Assembly (NCBI RefSeq): GCF_036237315.1
Contig: NZ_CP108356.1
Coordinates: 8,391,152 to 8,455,151, forward strand
From: Streptomyces sp. NBC_01351
GTDB taxonomy: Bacteria; Actinomycetota; Actinomycetes; Streptomycetales; Streptomycetaceae
Reading direction: 5' to 3'
Length of the DNA: 64,000 nt
A program made the position numbers and the translations under genes. Of the stretch, positions 17,679-26,768 are shown one piece after another. The notes beneath the pieces were generated by a model, which was not told where the DNA came from, ran no database searches, and saw nothing but the letters and a program-made list of their open reading frames with translations. The stretch's first letter is position 1. The number at the start of each line of letters is the position of its first letter.

Positions 17679-20600
17679 ATGCGAGTGGGGGTGCTGGGGC
17701 CGCTGATGGTGTGGGCGGACGACGGGGAGCCGGTGACCGTCACGGGCGCGAAAGCGCGCCTCCTGCTGGTCCGGCTGCTGGCGGAGCCGGGGCGGCTGGT
17801 TTCCGCGGACGGGCTGGTGGACAGCCTGTGGGGCGACCCGGACGCCGAGCCGCCCGTGCACCCCTACGGCAGCCTCCAGGGGCAGGTGTCCCGGCTGCGG
17901 GCGATCCTCGGACGGGCTGCCCCGGGTGGCGGCCGCGAGCGGCTGGTGCACGAATCTGGTGGCTACCGCCTGGAGTTGGCGGGCGCCGAGGTGGACTCCC
18001 TGCGGTTCACCGAGCTGCTCTCACGGGCGCGCGCCGCGCGGCTGGATGCCCAGACCCGGGCGGAAATCCTGGACGAGGCACTGCGGTTGTGGCGTGGCGA
18101 GGCGTACGCCGGCCACGCCGCCGATCCAGCGGTGCACGCCGCGGCACGGCGGCTGGAGGAGGAACGCCTCGGCGCCCTTGAGGAGCTGCTGGACCTGCGG
18201 GTGTGGCGCGGCGAGCAGCATGCGGTCCTCGGTGAACTGGAGCAGTTGGTTGCAGCGCATCCGCTGCGGGAACGACTGCGGGCTGTTCAGCTGCGGGCGC
18301 TCTCCCGGGCCGGGCGGCCGGCCGACGCCCTGGACAGCTACGAGGATCTGCGCCGCCGGCTGGCAGGGGACCTCGGGCTCGACCCCGGCCGGGAGCTGAC
18401 GGACCTGCGGCAGGCGATCCTGCTGCAGGAACCGGACGTCGACGGCTCCGGACCGGACCCGGCCCGCCAGGCATCCCCGCCTGTGGCCGGGCCCGCCCCG
18501 GCGCCTGCCCCGGCCCCCGCGCCTGCCCCTGCTCCCGCCCTGGCGCCCGCCGCTGGGCAGGCAGGAGGCGACGACACCGGCATGCCCGTCGACCTGGGCC
18601 GGTCCCCTTACCCGCAGTGGTCCGCCGCCGTAGCAGCAGCCCAGCCGCTGGCAGGTCCCCGACCAGTGGCCGGCGGCCGGCTCCCCGCACCGCTGACCCG
18701 GATGGTGGGCCGGGCCGTCGACCTCCGGACCGTGGGCGATCTGCTGGCAGAGTCCCGGGTGGTGACGGTGACCGGTCCCGGCGGTGTGGGCAAGACCCGC
18801 CTGGCCGTCGAGTGCGCCGGGAAGACGGCCGCCCGCCTCGGACACGAGGTGTGGCTGACCGAGCTCGCCTCACTCCCCGCGACCTCCTCCAGCGAAGAGA
18901 TCGCCAGGGCCGTGCTCAGGACTGTGGGTGTGCGCCAGCCCGACGCGGAGCCGGACCGCGACCCCGACCACCAGGCACCCTTCCCCATGGCGGAACTCGT
19001 CGTCGGAGCCCTCCACGAACGACGGGTCCTGCTGCTGCTCGACAACTGCGAGCACGTCGCCGACGCCGTTGCCGAACTGCTGTCCGCGGTCCTGCCCCGG
19101 ATACCCGAACTGGCGGTTCTGGCCACGGCTCAGGAACCGCTCGGGCTGGTGGGCGAAGCGGTGCACCCCCTGCAACCCCTGGGGTTGACCGAGGCGGTGG
19201 AGCTGTTCACGGGCCGTGCCGGACTGCCACCCGGGGCACTCGCCCTGCCCCAAGACAGGGAGGCAGTCGAGGCCTTGTGCGCCCGCCTGGACGGTCTGCC
19301 CCTGGCGCTGGAGCTGGCGGCGGCCCGGGCCCGCCCCCTCGGAGTGCACGGCCTGCTGGCAGGACTGGACGACCGGTTCGCCCTGCTCTCCCACGGAATG
19401 CGCGGGCTGCCCGAACGCCAGCGAACCCTGCGCGCGGTGATCGACTGGAGCTGGGCGCTGCTGGGCCCCGCGGAAGAGGCGGTACTGCGTCGGCTGGCCG
19501 TGCACGCGGGAGACGCCTCGGCCGAAGCCGCCGCCGCCGTGTGCGCCGGCCCGGACGTGTCGGACCCGCCCGTCGCGGAGGTACTGGCCAAACTGGTGGA
19601 CCGTTCCCTCGTGGTCCTAATCGACCGCCCGGATGCCAGGCGGTACCGGCTGCTGGAGTCGGTCAAGGCATATGCCCTGCAGCGGCTGCGGGAAGCGGGG
19701 GAGGAGGCGGACACCCGGGCCCGGCACGGGACCTACCACCGAAACCTGGCCCAGCGGGCGGAACCGCTGCTGCGCGGCCCCCGGCAGCGGGAGTGGCTGG
19801 CGGTTCTGGACGGGGCCGAGGCCGACCTGCGTCCGGCCGTCGAAGAGGCGCTGTCGCGCAACGATGTGGTACCCGCGCTGCGCACGGCCCGCGCCCTGAC
19901 CTGGTACTGGCTGCTGCGCGGACGGCCGGGCGATGCGGGCCGTCTCCTCGACACCTGCCTGGCCGCAGAGCGGACCACTGCGGCCGGGGCGGGGCAGCGA
20001 CCGGAACGGGCGGCCGCCCTCGCGGCAGCGGTCGCCTGGCGGACCGGCCTGGCCCTCGGCGAAGGCGCTTCCCCGACGACCGGCAAGGCGGAACTGCAGG
20101 CCGCCCTCGCCGCCCTCGACGACCCCCGGGTGGTGGCCGAGGACCCACAGGCGCGCGCTACCGCGCTGTGCTTCCTGGCCGTCGCACAGATGGGCGCGGG
20201 TGACGTGGCCACCGGAGAGGAGCTCACCCGAAGGGCCCTGGCCGCCTCCGAGGAGATCGGCGACTCCTGGGCAACTGCGGCGGCACTCAGCGTGCGCGCC
20301 CGTCACGCCCTGGGCCACGGCGACCTCGCCCGCGTACGCGACGATGCCGAGCGCAGTACCCGGCTCTTCAGCACGCTGGGCGATCGGTGGGGGCTTCTGC
20401 AGACGGTGTTCCCGCGGGCGGCGACGCACGAGATCGCAGGGGACTACCCGCAGGCAGCCCGGTTGCACGAGGAGGGGCTGGCCCTCGCCGAGGAACTCGG
20501 CCTGTGGACGGAGGCCACCAAACGGCTCTGCGCGCTGGGCCGGTTGGCGTTCCTCACCGGCGAGTACGCGGAAGCTCGCGAGCGGCACGTGCACGCCTTG

Positions 20601-21119
20601 CGGCTGGCGCGGGAACAAAACCACCGTCCGGGGGAGGCGGACGCCCGGATCGGCCTGGGCATGATCGCCCGGCGCACAGGTGAACTGGCGGATGCCGAAA
20701 CCCACATGGCCGCCGCCCTGGCCTGGTTCCGCGCCATCGGATACGGGCCCGGGAAGGCCCTGGCCCTCGCCGAGCTCGGATTCACCGCCGAACTGAGGGG
20801 GGCCCCGGACCAGGCACGCGATTTCCACACCCGGGCACTGATCGTGGCCCGGGACCTGGGCGACGTACGGGCGATGGCCCTGGCACTGGAAGGACTGGCC
20901 GGCGCGGCCGCTGCCGAGGCTGCCCACGACGGGGCCGCAGAACTCCTCGGCGCCGCCCACGCTGCCCGCACGGCGGTCGGCGCCCCGCTGCCGGCCGCCG
21001 AACGACGCGATGTGGACAGGGTGTGGTCGGCCTGTCTGGCCGCCCTCGGCCCGACTGAGGTCGACAACGCGTTCGCCCGCGGGAGAGCCCTCGGCTGGGA
21101 GCACGTGTCGTCGGCGTAG
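17679..21119 (+). CDS. AfsR/SARP-type BTAD regulator with NB-ARC-like ATPase and TPRs
   Basis: 1146 residues from ATG 17679. Order: OmpR/PhoB-type winged helix (1-90; MRVGVLGPLMVWADDGEP, LVSADGLVDSLWGD), BTAD domain (about 95-245; EALRLWRGEAYAG, RLRAVQLRALSRAGRPADAL), an Ala/Pro repeat linker (about 270-290), then a STAND ATPase with P-loop VTVTGPGGVGKTRLAVECAG (about 365) and Walker B VLLLLDNCEHVADAVAEL, winged-helix and TPR-like repeats to the end. Such proteins activate transcription after ATP-dependent signalling, often of secondary metabolism. The next gene (imine reductase-like) is divergent across 163 bp, so control of that promoter and autoregulation are plausible. Confidence 0.88.
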   Translation: MRVGVLGPLMVWADDGEPVTVTGAKARLLLVRLLAEPGRLVSADGLVDSLWGDPDAEPPVHPYGSLQGQVSRLRAILGRAAPGGGRERLVHESGGYRLELAGAEVDSLRFTELLSRARAARLDAQTRAEILDEALRLWRGEAYAGHAADPAVHAAARRLEEERLGALEELLDLRVWRGEQHAVLGELEQLVAAHPLRERLRAVQLRALSRAGRPADALDSYEDLRRRLAGDLGLDPGRELTDLRQAILLQEPDVDGSGPDPARQASPPVAGPAPAPAPAPAPAPAPALAPAAGQAGGDDTGMPVDLGRSPYPQWSAAVAAAQPLAGPRPVAGGRLPAPLTRMVGRAVDLRTVGDLLAESRVVTVTGPGGVGKTRLAVECAGKTAARLGHEVWLTELASLPATSSSEEIARAVLRTVGVRQPDAEPDRDPDHQAPFPMAELVVGALHERRVLLLLDNCEHVADAVAELLSAVLPRIPELAVLATAQEPLGLVGEAVHPLQPLGLTEAVELFTGRAGLPPGALALPQDREAVEALCARLDGLPLALELAAARARPLGVHGLLAGLDDRFALLSHGMRGLPERQRTLRAVIDWSWALLGPAEEAVLRRLAVHAGDASAEAAAAVCAGPDVSDPPVAEVLAKLVDRSLVVLIDRPDARRYRLLESVKAYALQRLREAGEEADTRARHGTYHRNLAQRAEPLLRGPRQREWLAVLDGAEADLRPAVEEALSRNDVVPALRTARALTWYWLLRGRPGDAGRLLDTCLAAERTTAAGAGQRPERAAALAAAVAWRTGLALGEGASPTTGKAELQAALAALDDPRVVAEDPQARATALCFLAVAQMGAGDVATGEELTRRALAASEEIGDSWATAAALSVRARHALGHGDLARVRDDAERSTRLFSTLGDRWGLLQTVFPRAATHEIAGDYPQAARLHEEGLALAEELGLWTEATKRLCALGRLAFLTGEYAEARERHVHALRLAREQNHRPGEADARIGLGMIARRTGELADAETHMAAALAWFRAIGYGPGKALALAELGFTAELRGAPDQARDFHTRALIVARDLGDVRAMALALEGLAGAAAAEAAHDGAAELLGAAHAARTAVGAPLPAAERRDVDRVWSACLAALGPTEVDNAFARGRALGWEHVSSA

Positions 21120-21159
21120 CGCGGCCCCTCACCGGCCGCACGTTCGCTTCGGACGCCCC

Positions 21160-21460
21160 CGGCCTCTGGCGGTCCATGCGTTCCCGGACCGCCTGCACAC
21201 GCTCGGCCCTCACCTTCCGCGACCTCTTGCGTTCGTCCAGGAGCTTGCCGACCAGCTCGACACAGCGTTCATGCTGAGTGTGCCCGCACGTGATGCCAAG
21301 CTCGATGAACAGGGCCCGCCTGGCCGCCATGCTCGTCCGCCGGGGCACGAGATCAGCCCTCGGCTTGAAGATCAGGGCGCTGATGAGTGCATCGGCTTTC
21401 TCTCTACCGTCGTGCCCGTGTCCGCGCACGGTTTTCACTCCTGGACATGCTTCCTCCTTC
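21160..21460 (-). pseudogene. Possible remnant of a small unknown gene
   Basis: On the minus strand AAGGAGGAAGC precedes an ATG (about 21447) whose frame closes after 14 codons. The neighbouring frame then gives a protein-like run (REKADALISALIFKPRADLV, RRALFIELGITCGHTQHERC, VELVGKLLDERKRSRKVRAE). That frame stays open through antisense of the AfsR-type gene, so its natural end is lost. Possibly a frameshifted, 3'-truncated gene; the product is not recognised. The remainder of 21460-21710 is low-complexity and shows nothing I can name. Confidence 0.25.
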
Positions 21461-21767
21461 ACATCAGGTGCTGGACCATGGGTCAACCGAGCGCACCCCC
21501 CCTTGCCCTTGGTCCTGGAGGCGGGGGCGGTCCCGCTCGTCCGGGGCCCCTCGACCCCGGGGACTCGCTCGTCCGTCCCGGGTGTCGAGGACGAGCCGGA
21601 GGAGGACGAGCCGGCCGGGGCCGGTACGGCGTGGCGGCCGGGAGAAACTCCTCGGCCTGCTCGCCCCCGCGCGCTCCGTTGAAGCGCGCGCCAGTCCAGC
21701 CCTCCTCTTACAACCCCTAGCAGAATGCCAACCGGGCCAGTCGGTGACTCGTGCATGATGATCGGGA

Positions 21768-22259
21768 ATGCTGCGGGTTCTGGGAGGGCGTGTGGGTGAG
21801 GACGGCGGGGTGGACCTGATCCACCTGATCGACCCGGACAGCAGTGTCCGACTGCGTGTACTGGGGCGGAGCAGGCCCGGGGGCACGCCGTACAACGACT
21901 ACCTCGATGCCGAGCTCGTCATTACGAGCGCCTTCGCCAACGGGCGCCTGGGGCTGTGCCTGTCGCCCGAAGCCATGGATGACTGGTCAACGGCCGTGGT
22001 CGAACTCTGCGACGGGCAGGGTGTCCGCTGGACGGCCGCAGGCGACACCGAGATCCGGATTGAGATCGACAGGCACTTCTCGATGCCCCGTCCCATCGTC
22101 ACCGTGGACGACAGCGGCGAGTCCGGGGTCTCGGTTCGGGTTGTCCTGGATCCGGGGAATGGCTGGGACGCCAAGCTGCGCGAACAGCTCGGCCGGGTCC
22201 GGCAGGCATGGCCGAATGAGGTAGTGACGACGCCTCGATCAAGGAACTCCTGGCAGTGA
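21768..22259 (+). CDS. DUF5959-like protein, IS passenger
   Basis: Up to 163 residues; ATG 21768 or an internal GTG before DLIHLIDPDS. The core DLIHLIDPDSSVRLRVLGRS, DAELVITSAFANGRLGLCLS, DDWSTAVVELCDGQGVRW and GVSVRVVLDPGNGWD matches my memory of a small Streptomyces-restricted family (DUF5959) without known activity; it looks like a compact all-beta protein. The 3' end overlaps the convergent transposase gene by about 20 bases, so the last few residues (RSRNSWQ) may be replaced relative to relatives. It lies within the inverted repeats of an IS5-family element. Confidence 0.65.
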   Translation: MLRVLGGRVGEDGGVDLIHLIDPDSSVRLRVLGRSRPGGTPYNDYLDAELVITSAFANGRLGLCLSPEAMDDWSTAVVELCDGQGVRWTAAGDTEIRIEIDRHFSMPRPIVTVDDSGESGVSVRVVLDPGNGWDAKLREQLGRVRQAWPNEVVTTPRSRNSWQ

Positions 22260-23062
22260 CTTCAGGCGTCGCCAGCACATGAGAGCGCAGCCGAGGGCCA
22301 GGAAGGCTTCGTGGATGTCGTCGCGGATCTCCCAGCGGATCCTCAATCGGCGGAACCAGTGCAGGTGGGCGAACGCACGCTCGACTACCCAGCGTTGAGC
22401 GCCCAGCCCCGAACCATGCTCGGTGCCCCGGCGGGCGATCGACGGCTTAACTCCCAGCCTCCAGACAAGGCGACGGTATTTGTCGTGGTCATAGCCGCGG
22501 TCGGCCAGGACAACATCCGGGCGACGACGCGGTCGGCCGCGCTTGCCTCGCACGGGCGGCACTGCTTCGAGCAGCGGGATGAGCTGGGTGACGTCGTTTC
22601 GGTTGTCGCCGGTCAGCGTGACCGCAAGCGGGATGCCGGTGGCATCGGTGATCAAGTGGTGCTTGCTGCCTGCTCTGCCCCGGTCAACAGGGCTTCGTCC
22701 CGTCTTGGCGCCCCTTTTAACGCCCGGATGTGGGAGCCATCAACCGCGGCATAGGAGAAGTCCAGAGCGTTTGCGCTCCGGAGTTTGGCGAGGAGAGCCT
22801 CGTGGAGCCGGGGCCACACGCCGGCCTCGGTCCACTCGGCCAGGCGGCGCCAGCACGTCATGCCCGATCCGAAGCCGAGCTCCTGCGGCAGGTGCTCCCA
22901 AGAGATCCCGGTGTGCAGCACGAACAGGATGCCCTGGAATACCAGCCGGTCCGGATGCCGCTTCCGTCCGGGATGGCGAGTCCGGCGTTCCACCTTTGGC
23001 AGCAACGGTCCGACCACCGCCCACAACTCGTCATCGACATGCCATGGCTTCGGCCGAGCCAC
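22239..23062 (-). CDS. IS5-family transposase in two overlapping frames
   Basis: orfA (23062-22652) begins MARPKPWHVDDELWAVVGPL and has HTGISWEHLPQELGFGSGMT and AAVDGSHIRALKG, the first catalytic Asp. orfB (22655-22239) begins MITDATGIPLAVTLTGDNRN and has DVVLADRGYDHDKYRRL (second Asp) and QRWVVERAFAHLHWFRRLRI (Glu). The frames overlap by four bases near a CTTGATCACC stretch, so ribosomal frameshifting would give the full protein. All catalytic positions are present, so the element may be functional. Confidence 0.8.
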
Positions 23063-23154
23063 CCCACACCCCCGGATCGTCGCTTCCGGAGCGATCCAAC
23101 CACTTCAAAGATCATTCTGTTAGGGGTTGTTAGTGGTCCCACCAGTCCCCCCGC

Positions 23155-23748
23155 TTGCGCTCCGCCAGCGGGGGAAGGTTCGCGACCTGCCGCGCCCTCC
23201 GCCTCATGGCGGCCTGCTCCTCCGCCTTCTTCGCAGCCAGTGCTTTCAACCGGGAGGTCACCGGTGTGGACACCAGGCGGGCGGCTTCGCCAACTCCGAC
23301 GCCTGCGCCGACTCCGTCCAGTTCGGCCACGACTCCGCCGGCGCCTGCGCTGCCGAGCCCCGGCTCGACGGTCTCCTTGACCAGCCTCACTCCCATCAAG
23401 GAGCAGCAGGAAACCTTGGACATCGGACCTCAGACAGTCAGCCTGAAGAGCTACCCCTTGACGATGTACTCAGTCTGCTCTCACACGACTTGGCAGTTGG
23501 ACCGGAAGTACGCTTCCTTCACCGCCCAATATGGCGTGACCGACGACTGGGACAAAGTGCCCGAGCAGTTCACGATCTGGGTAGACGACGCAGAACGGCT
23601 GCATGCGACCAAAGATGCGGGCAACACTCCGGGGAAGGTCACCCTGGACGTCAGCAACGCTTTCCGGATCACGCTGCAAACTTGGCCTTGCTACCCGTAC
23701 GACCCTGGCTTCGCCGTGTGGATCGACCCCGTCCTGACGGCTAAATAG
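23155..23748 (+). CDS. NPCBM-like domain protein, 5' end uncertain
   Basis: The C-terminal 120 residues (LTPIKEQQETLDIGPQTVSL, MYSVCSHTTWQLDRKYASFT, FTIWVDDAERLHATKDAGNT, VTLDVSNAFRITLQTWPC) follow the pattern of the NPCBM carbohydrate-binding-like fold seen in many Streptomyces surface proteins. They are preceded by a Pro/Thr/Ser-rich linker. The first 50 residues of the open frame are not convincing, and the TTA of the inserted IS lies 22 bases upstream of this frame, so the true N-terminus (expected signal or membrane segment) is probably missing. A competing minus frame at 23130-23423 ends at the same TTA. Confidence 0.55.
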   Translation: MRSASGGRFATCRALRLMAACSSAFFAASAFNREVTGVDTRRAASPTPTPAPTPSSSATTPPAPALPSPGSTVSLTSLTPIKEQQETLDIGPQTVSLKSYPLTMYSVCSHTTWQLDRKYASFTAQYGVTDDWDKVPEQFTIWVDDAERLHATKDAGNTPGKVTLDVSNAFRITLQTWPCYPYDPGFAVWIDPVLTAK

Positions 23749-23867
23749 GTGCCCTCCAGGTGGGTTTCCGCTCTTCTCGACGGTGTCGTCCGCGGTGACA
23801 CCGACCAGGCCACGGACCAGAACGTGTCGCTCCGAGAACTCGGCCCCCTCCAGGTATCGGGCAGCCG

Positions 23868-24075
23868 ATTCCTTTGACCCTCAGCTCGCGGCGAAACCGC
23901 CGCTACCTGCGAAGACGTCAGATCAAGCACACGATCCCCGAGCCGAAGGACCAGCGGGCCAACCGCAAACGCCACGGCAGCAACGGCGGCCGGCCGGCTT
24001 CGACTCAGAGATCTACAAGCGCCGCAACGAAGTCGAACGGACAATCAACCGGCTCAAGAACCACCGGGCCGTCGG
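23868..24075 (+). pseudogene. IS5-family transposase C-terminal fragment
   Basis: SSRRNRRYLRRRQIKHTIPE, RKRHGSNGGRPAGFDSEIYK and RNEVERTINRLKNHRAV match the end of orfB in the IS427-like copies at 37521 and 39992, including the catalytic Glu. The pieces fall in two plus-strand frames and both ends are missing. Debris only. Confidence 0.65.
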
Positions 24076-24165
24076 TGGGGCCGACCTGGCCCCCACCGGC
24101 CACCTCCCCGAACCCACTGCCGAGACCTGGCACATCCCAGACACCACACCCCACTCGACCAGCAC

Positions 24166-24211
24166 AAACGGCTCCGGCCCCTCGCGAACACGTGAGGGGC
24201 CGGAGCCGTTT
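24166..24211. terminator. Strong hairpin, probable terminator (1 of 2)
   Basis: A perfect 18-bp stem (AAACGGCTCCGGCCCCTC and its complement) around a 10-base loop, ending in TTT on one strand and starting AAA on the other, so it could work in both directions. A second hairpin follows 13 bases later. Confidence 0.7.
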
Positions 24212-24224
24212 CGGTACGACAAAA

Positions 24225-24263
24225 GAGCCGGTCAGAGCGACATTGCGTCGCTTTGACCGGCTC
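24225..24263. terminator. Strong hairpin, probable terminator (2 of 2)
   Basis: A 17-bp stem (GAGCCGGTCAGAGCGAC against its complement with one G-T pair) with loop ATTGC. With the preceding hairpin it makes a tandem insulator-like terminator between the IS remnant and the minus-strand gene at 24423. Confidence 0.7.
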
Positions 24264-24422
24264 CATTTGGTCGGTTGACCGCCAACGCTGCCACAGGCGG
24301 CAGAGCCCGGACTGCCCGCAGACGGCACCGGAGCCCAGCCGCGCTCGCCATGTGATGGATGTTGGTCTGAGCCTGAGAGGCTGGTACGGGCAGGCAGTAC
24401 CTGCCCGGGTGAACGGGACGGC

Positions 24423-24743
24423 TCAGGCGTTGACGGGAGTCTGGGACGGGATGTCCGCGCTGGGGTCCGGCTCCAGAGGGGCCGCGGCCTTCGTGTTCGG
24501 CCGGGCACGCCTGCCGCGGGGCCGGTGCGTGGGCTCTTCGGCGCCGAGCGCGGCCAACTCCGACGCGGACCAACCGGCGGCCTCCGCTGCCACGTGGGCC
24601 TTGCCGTACGGGACCTCGGTGGCTGCCAGCTCGCTGATCAGCCTGATCCGGTCGGCGAGGATCGCCGCGAGTGGCTCCATCGCGTTTTGCCTGGCGGCCA
24701 GTTGGGCGGCCTGGATCTCTCCAGCCTTCTTGAGGATCACCGT
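24423..24743 (-). CDS. Small helical protein, possibly of plasmid/ICE origin
   Basis: 106 residues from GTG 24743, preferred over GTG 24764 because GGGAG sits 6 bases upstream. Sequence: VILKKAGEIQAAQLAARQNA, AILADRIRLISELAATEVPY, GKAHVAAEAAGWSASELAAL, then a basic Arg/Pro tail. The alternating helices with a GWS-x-x-EL segment suggest a small DNA-binding or HTH-like protein. I do not recognise a named family. It stands alone upstream of the twin terminators. Confidence 0.6.
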   Translation of the reverse strand, partial: TVILKKAGEIQAAQLAARQNAMEPLAAILADRIRLISELAATEVPYGKAHVAAEAAGWSASELAALGAEEPTHRPRGRRARPNTKAAAPLEPDPSADIPSQTPVNA

Positions 24744-25187
24744 TAGCTCCCGCGGTGGCGGCACCAGAGGCCCTGCCCAGCGGCCGGCACTGACCTCGGC
24801 CCGCGACCTTGCGTCACCAGGCCGGGGCCTCGGCCTCGAGATGCTCGACAGACGAGAACTCCCGGCCCCGCCAGAATGGGACCCGGTCGTAGGGCATGGG
24901 ACTCGCGGCTGGCCGCGGCGGTCACCGTATCCGTAGGGCCTGCTTCGTGGGAGCAGGTGCCGCTCGTCCTGGTTGAGGCAGGGCTGTGCCGGCGGGCCTG
25001 GGTCTCGGCTTGGACGGCGGGCTGGCCGACTGGCGGACCGCTGAAGCGTAGGTGCGTCAGGAGCGGGCTCGCAGAGCTTGAGTGAACGATGTGTGCTCCT
25101 TCTGGAACGACCCCCTCCGCAGGGGTTGACGGAGGCATTTGCCAGGCGGATCGTAGGCGCCTCAGTCGACCGAACGCTGGAGGTCCC

Positions 25188-25346
25188 GTGACCGACGAGT
25201 ACCGCACCATAGAGCGGACGTTGCCAGTCGGCACCGCCGCGATCTTGGGGGCAGCTGGCATGGACCTGACGGATGCCGAGCTACTTGAGCGGTACCCGCG
25301 CGTGGCCGAGATCCTGGCACGTTGGGAGCAAGAAGAGCGGGGGTGA
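25188..25346 (+). CDS. Small hypothetical protein
   Basis: 52 residues from GTG 25188 with an excellent RBS (GGAGGT, 4 bases before the start). Acidic and helical: VTDEYRTIERTLPVGTAAIL, GMDLTDAELLERYPRVAEIL, ARWEQEERG. A weak TTGAC at about 25119 may belong to its promoter. No known family. The 420 bases before it (24765-25187) show no gene I can support. Confidence 0.55.
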   Translation: MTDEYRTIERTLPVGTAAILGAAGMDLTDAELLERYPRVAEILARWEQEERG

Positions 25347-25559
25347 TGCCCCCATCAGGGACCATTCCGGGCCGACTGTCTTCCCGGCTCCCCACGGGAG
25401 GGCCGTCGCGTTCCTCACGCGATGCGCAATGGGTGCGACGTAGCTCCACGGCGAGCGTTTGCCACCAGCTCACCCTGCTGTCAGCAAGACAATCAAAGAG
25501 AGGCTCAGACCCCCGAAACAGCCAGGTCGCAGGGCACCCTCCCTACGAGGAACAAGTGC

Positions 25560-25717
25560 CAGCCCCAGTTGGCTGGACCAAAACCTTCACCGACCCACGC
25601 CTCTGCGCGGCCATCGTCGACCGCCTCACCTTCGGCGGCAACATCATCGAAACCGGCACAGACTCCTACCGCCTCGCCACCACCCGAGCCCGATCCGAAC
25701 CGCAGGCGGTCAGCTGA
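25560..25717 (+). pseudogene. IstB-type ATPase C-terminal fragment
   Basis: GWTKTFTDPRLCAAIVDRLT followed by FGGNIIETGTDSYRLATTRA is the characteristic last segment of one IstB/DnaC-like subgroup of IS21 helper ATPases (the DRLTF-G-x-hIETGT-SYRL motif). Everything upstream, including Walker A and B, is absent, and the preceding sequence is unrelated. Confidence 0.65.
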
Positions 25718-25783
25718 CGGCTGCAATCAATCCTTCAGGCGATGCAGAGGGAGGGCTCGCTCCACCGCGGCGGGACGATGGGC

Positions 25784-26242
25784 CTATCCCTGGTGGAGGA
25801 AACTCCGCACGTCAGAAGCCACCCGCGACATTTGCTCACCCGCTTCGAGGGTCGTGGTCACCGAGCACTCCCACGAATCCTCAGCAAAGATCCCCAGGCG
25901 CAGACCCCAGGTCAGCTGAACGTGGCCACCGGAGTGGAAGGTCGCCGCCAGGACCAGCTGATTGGTCACCCACGACCTATCCCCTTCCCAGCCCCGAAAG
26001 TCTCTCGCCAGGCCGTCCAGGAACTCGGTGAGATCCCCGGCGCGATCCCACACCGAGGCACTCACCGACTCGAGCCGTGCCTGCAATCCATCAGCCACGG
26101 CCTCCACCGCGAACGCGACCTCATGATCGTCCACGCGGGCCCAGTCGAAGAGCCGGACATACGTTGACGGCGTCGTCCGACTACGGACAACGAGCTCGGA
26201 CCACTCAGAAGAAACCTCGAACAGACTCACGTGCCAAACCAT
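25784..26242 (-). CDS. DUF6228-like protein
   Basis: 152 residues from about ATG 26242. The C-terminal half (LTEFLDGLARDFRGWEGDRS, HVQLTWGLRLGI, DSWECSVTTTLEAGEQMSRV) strongly resembles a small actinobacterial family I recall as DUF6228, of unknown function. The protein is soluble and acidic. Members often sit alone or near mobile DNA, as here. An immunity role has no direct support. Confidence 0.65.
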   Translation of the reverse strand: MVWHVSLFEVSSEWSELVVRSRTTPSTYVRLFDWARVDDHEVAFAVEAVADGLQARLESVSASVWDRAGDLTEFLDGLARDFRGWEGDRSWVTNQLVLAATFHSGGHVQLTWGLRLGIFAEDSWECSVTTTLEAGEQMSRVASDVRSFLHQG

Positions 26243-26516
26243 ACGAGGCGCGCAGCACAGTCGTCATCGCAGTTCTCGCACAGCGGTCACCGCTGCTACT
26301 TCTCATCAACATTCCATGCCCCTGGACCCGCTGGGCGCTCTCCGAAGTCACCAAGAACGTTCTCGGTTTCTGCCTATGCAGCCACTCATACAACTGGCAT
26401 ACCGCGACGATCACTGATCGTCAGCCCCTACGACAACCCGACTTCAAGGTCGGTAACTGGACCTGCGACGGCACCCCGCTCAAGGCCGTCTGATTCGCCC
26501 CACACCTGGAGTCGTA

Positions 26517-26768
26517 TCAGTAGGTGATCTCTTCACCGCTGGAGTCCCAGACCCGGGCATAGCATTGGCCCGGCATGAAGTTCGGCTCAAGGATGGTCAA
26601 CCGACCGGGGCCGTGAACGAAGGTCCCCACCCCCGTTCGTCCGGCGTAGGTCTCAGGCCACTCGATGGTGATGTGGTCCCCGGGGTTCACGACCCACTCG
26701 TTTCCCGCCGGCTCGAACTGGACGATCAACGGATCAGGGCCGTCAGCAGCCACCTCGAACTTGAACAT
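26517..26768 (-). CDS. Small beta-rich hypothetical protein
   Basis: 83 residues from ATG 26768. Sequence FKFEVAADGPDPLIVQFEPA, EWVVNPGDHITIEWPETYAG, TFVHGPGRLTILEP suggests a single small beta domain. It has no signal peptide and a lone cysteine near the C-terminus. Codon use is GC3-biased, so probably real. Function unknown. The 270 bases between this gene and the DUF6228-like gene contain open frames but none recognisable. Confidence 0.5.
   Translation of the reverse strand: MFKFEVAADGPDPLIVQFEPAGNEWVVNPGDHITIEWPETYAGRTGVGTFVHGPGRLTILEPNFMPGQCYARVWDSSGEEITY

Larger units (their letters stand above)
21711..23129. mobile_element. IS5-family element carrying a passenger gene
   Basis: Inverted repeats CAACCCCTAGCAGAATG (from 21711) and CAACCCCTAACAGAATG (inward from 23129) differ at one base. 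Each is bordered by TTA (21708-21710, 23130-23132), a 3-bp target duplication of the TNA type known for some IS5 groups. The 1419-bp unit holds a two-frame IS5 transposase on the minus strand and, between its 3' end and the left repeat, a DUF5959-like gene on the plus strand. No closer left repeat exists next to the transposase, so the extra gene is inside the element. Confidence 0.75.

Noticed and set aside
19617..21104. Long antisense frame over the AfsR-type gene
   Set aside because: Typical GC-rich shadow: no start signal, no motif, and the plus strand has full domain structure.
23130..23423. Minus frame ending RRRARQVANLPPLAERKRGD, just at the TTA beside the IS
   Set aside because: Could be the tail of a real gene, but low-complexity and overlapping the NPCBM-like gene; evidence is insufficient for annotation.
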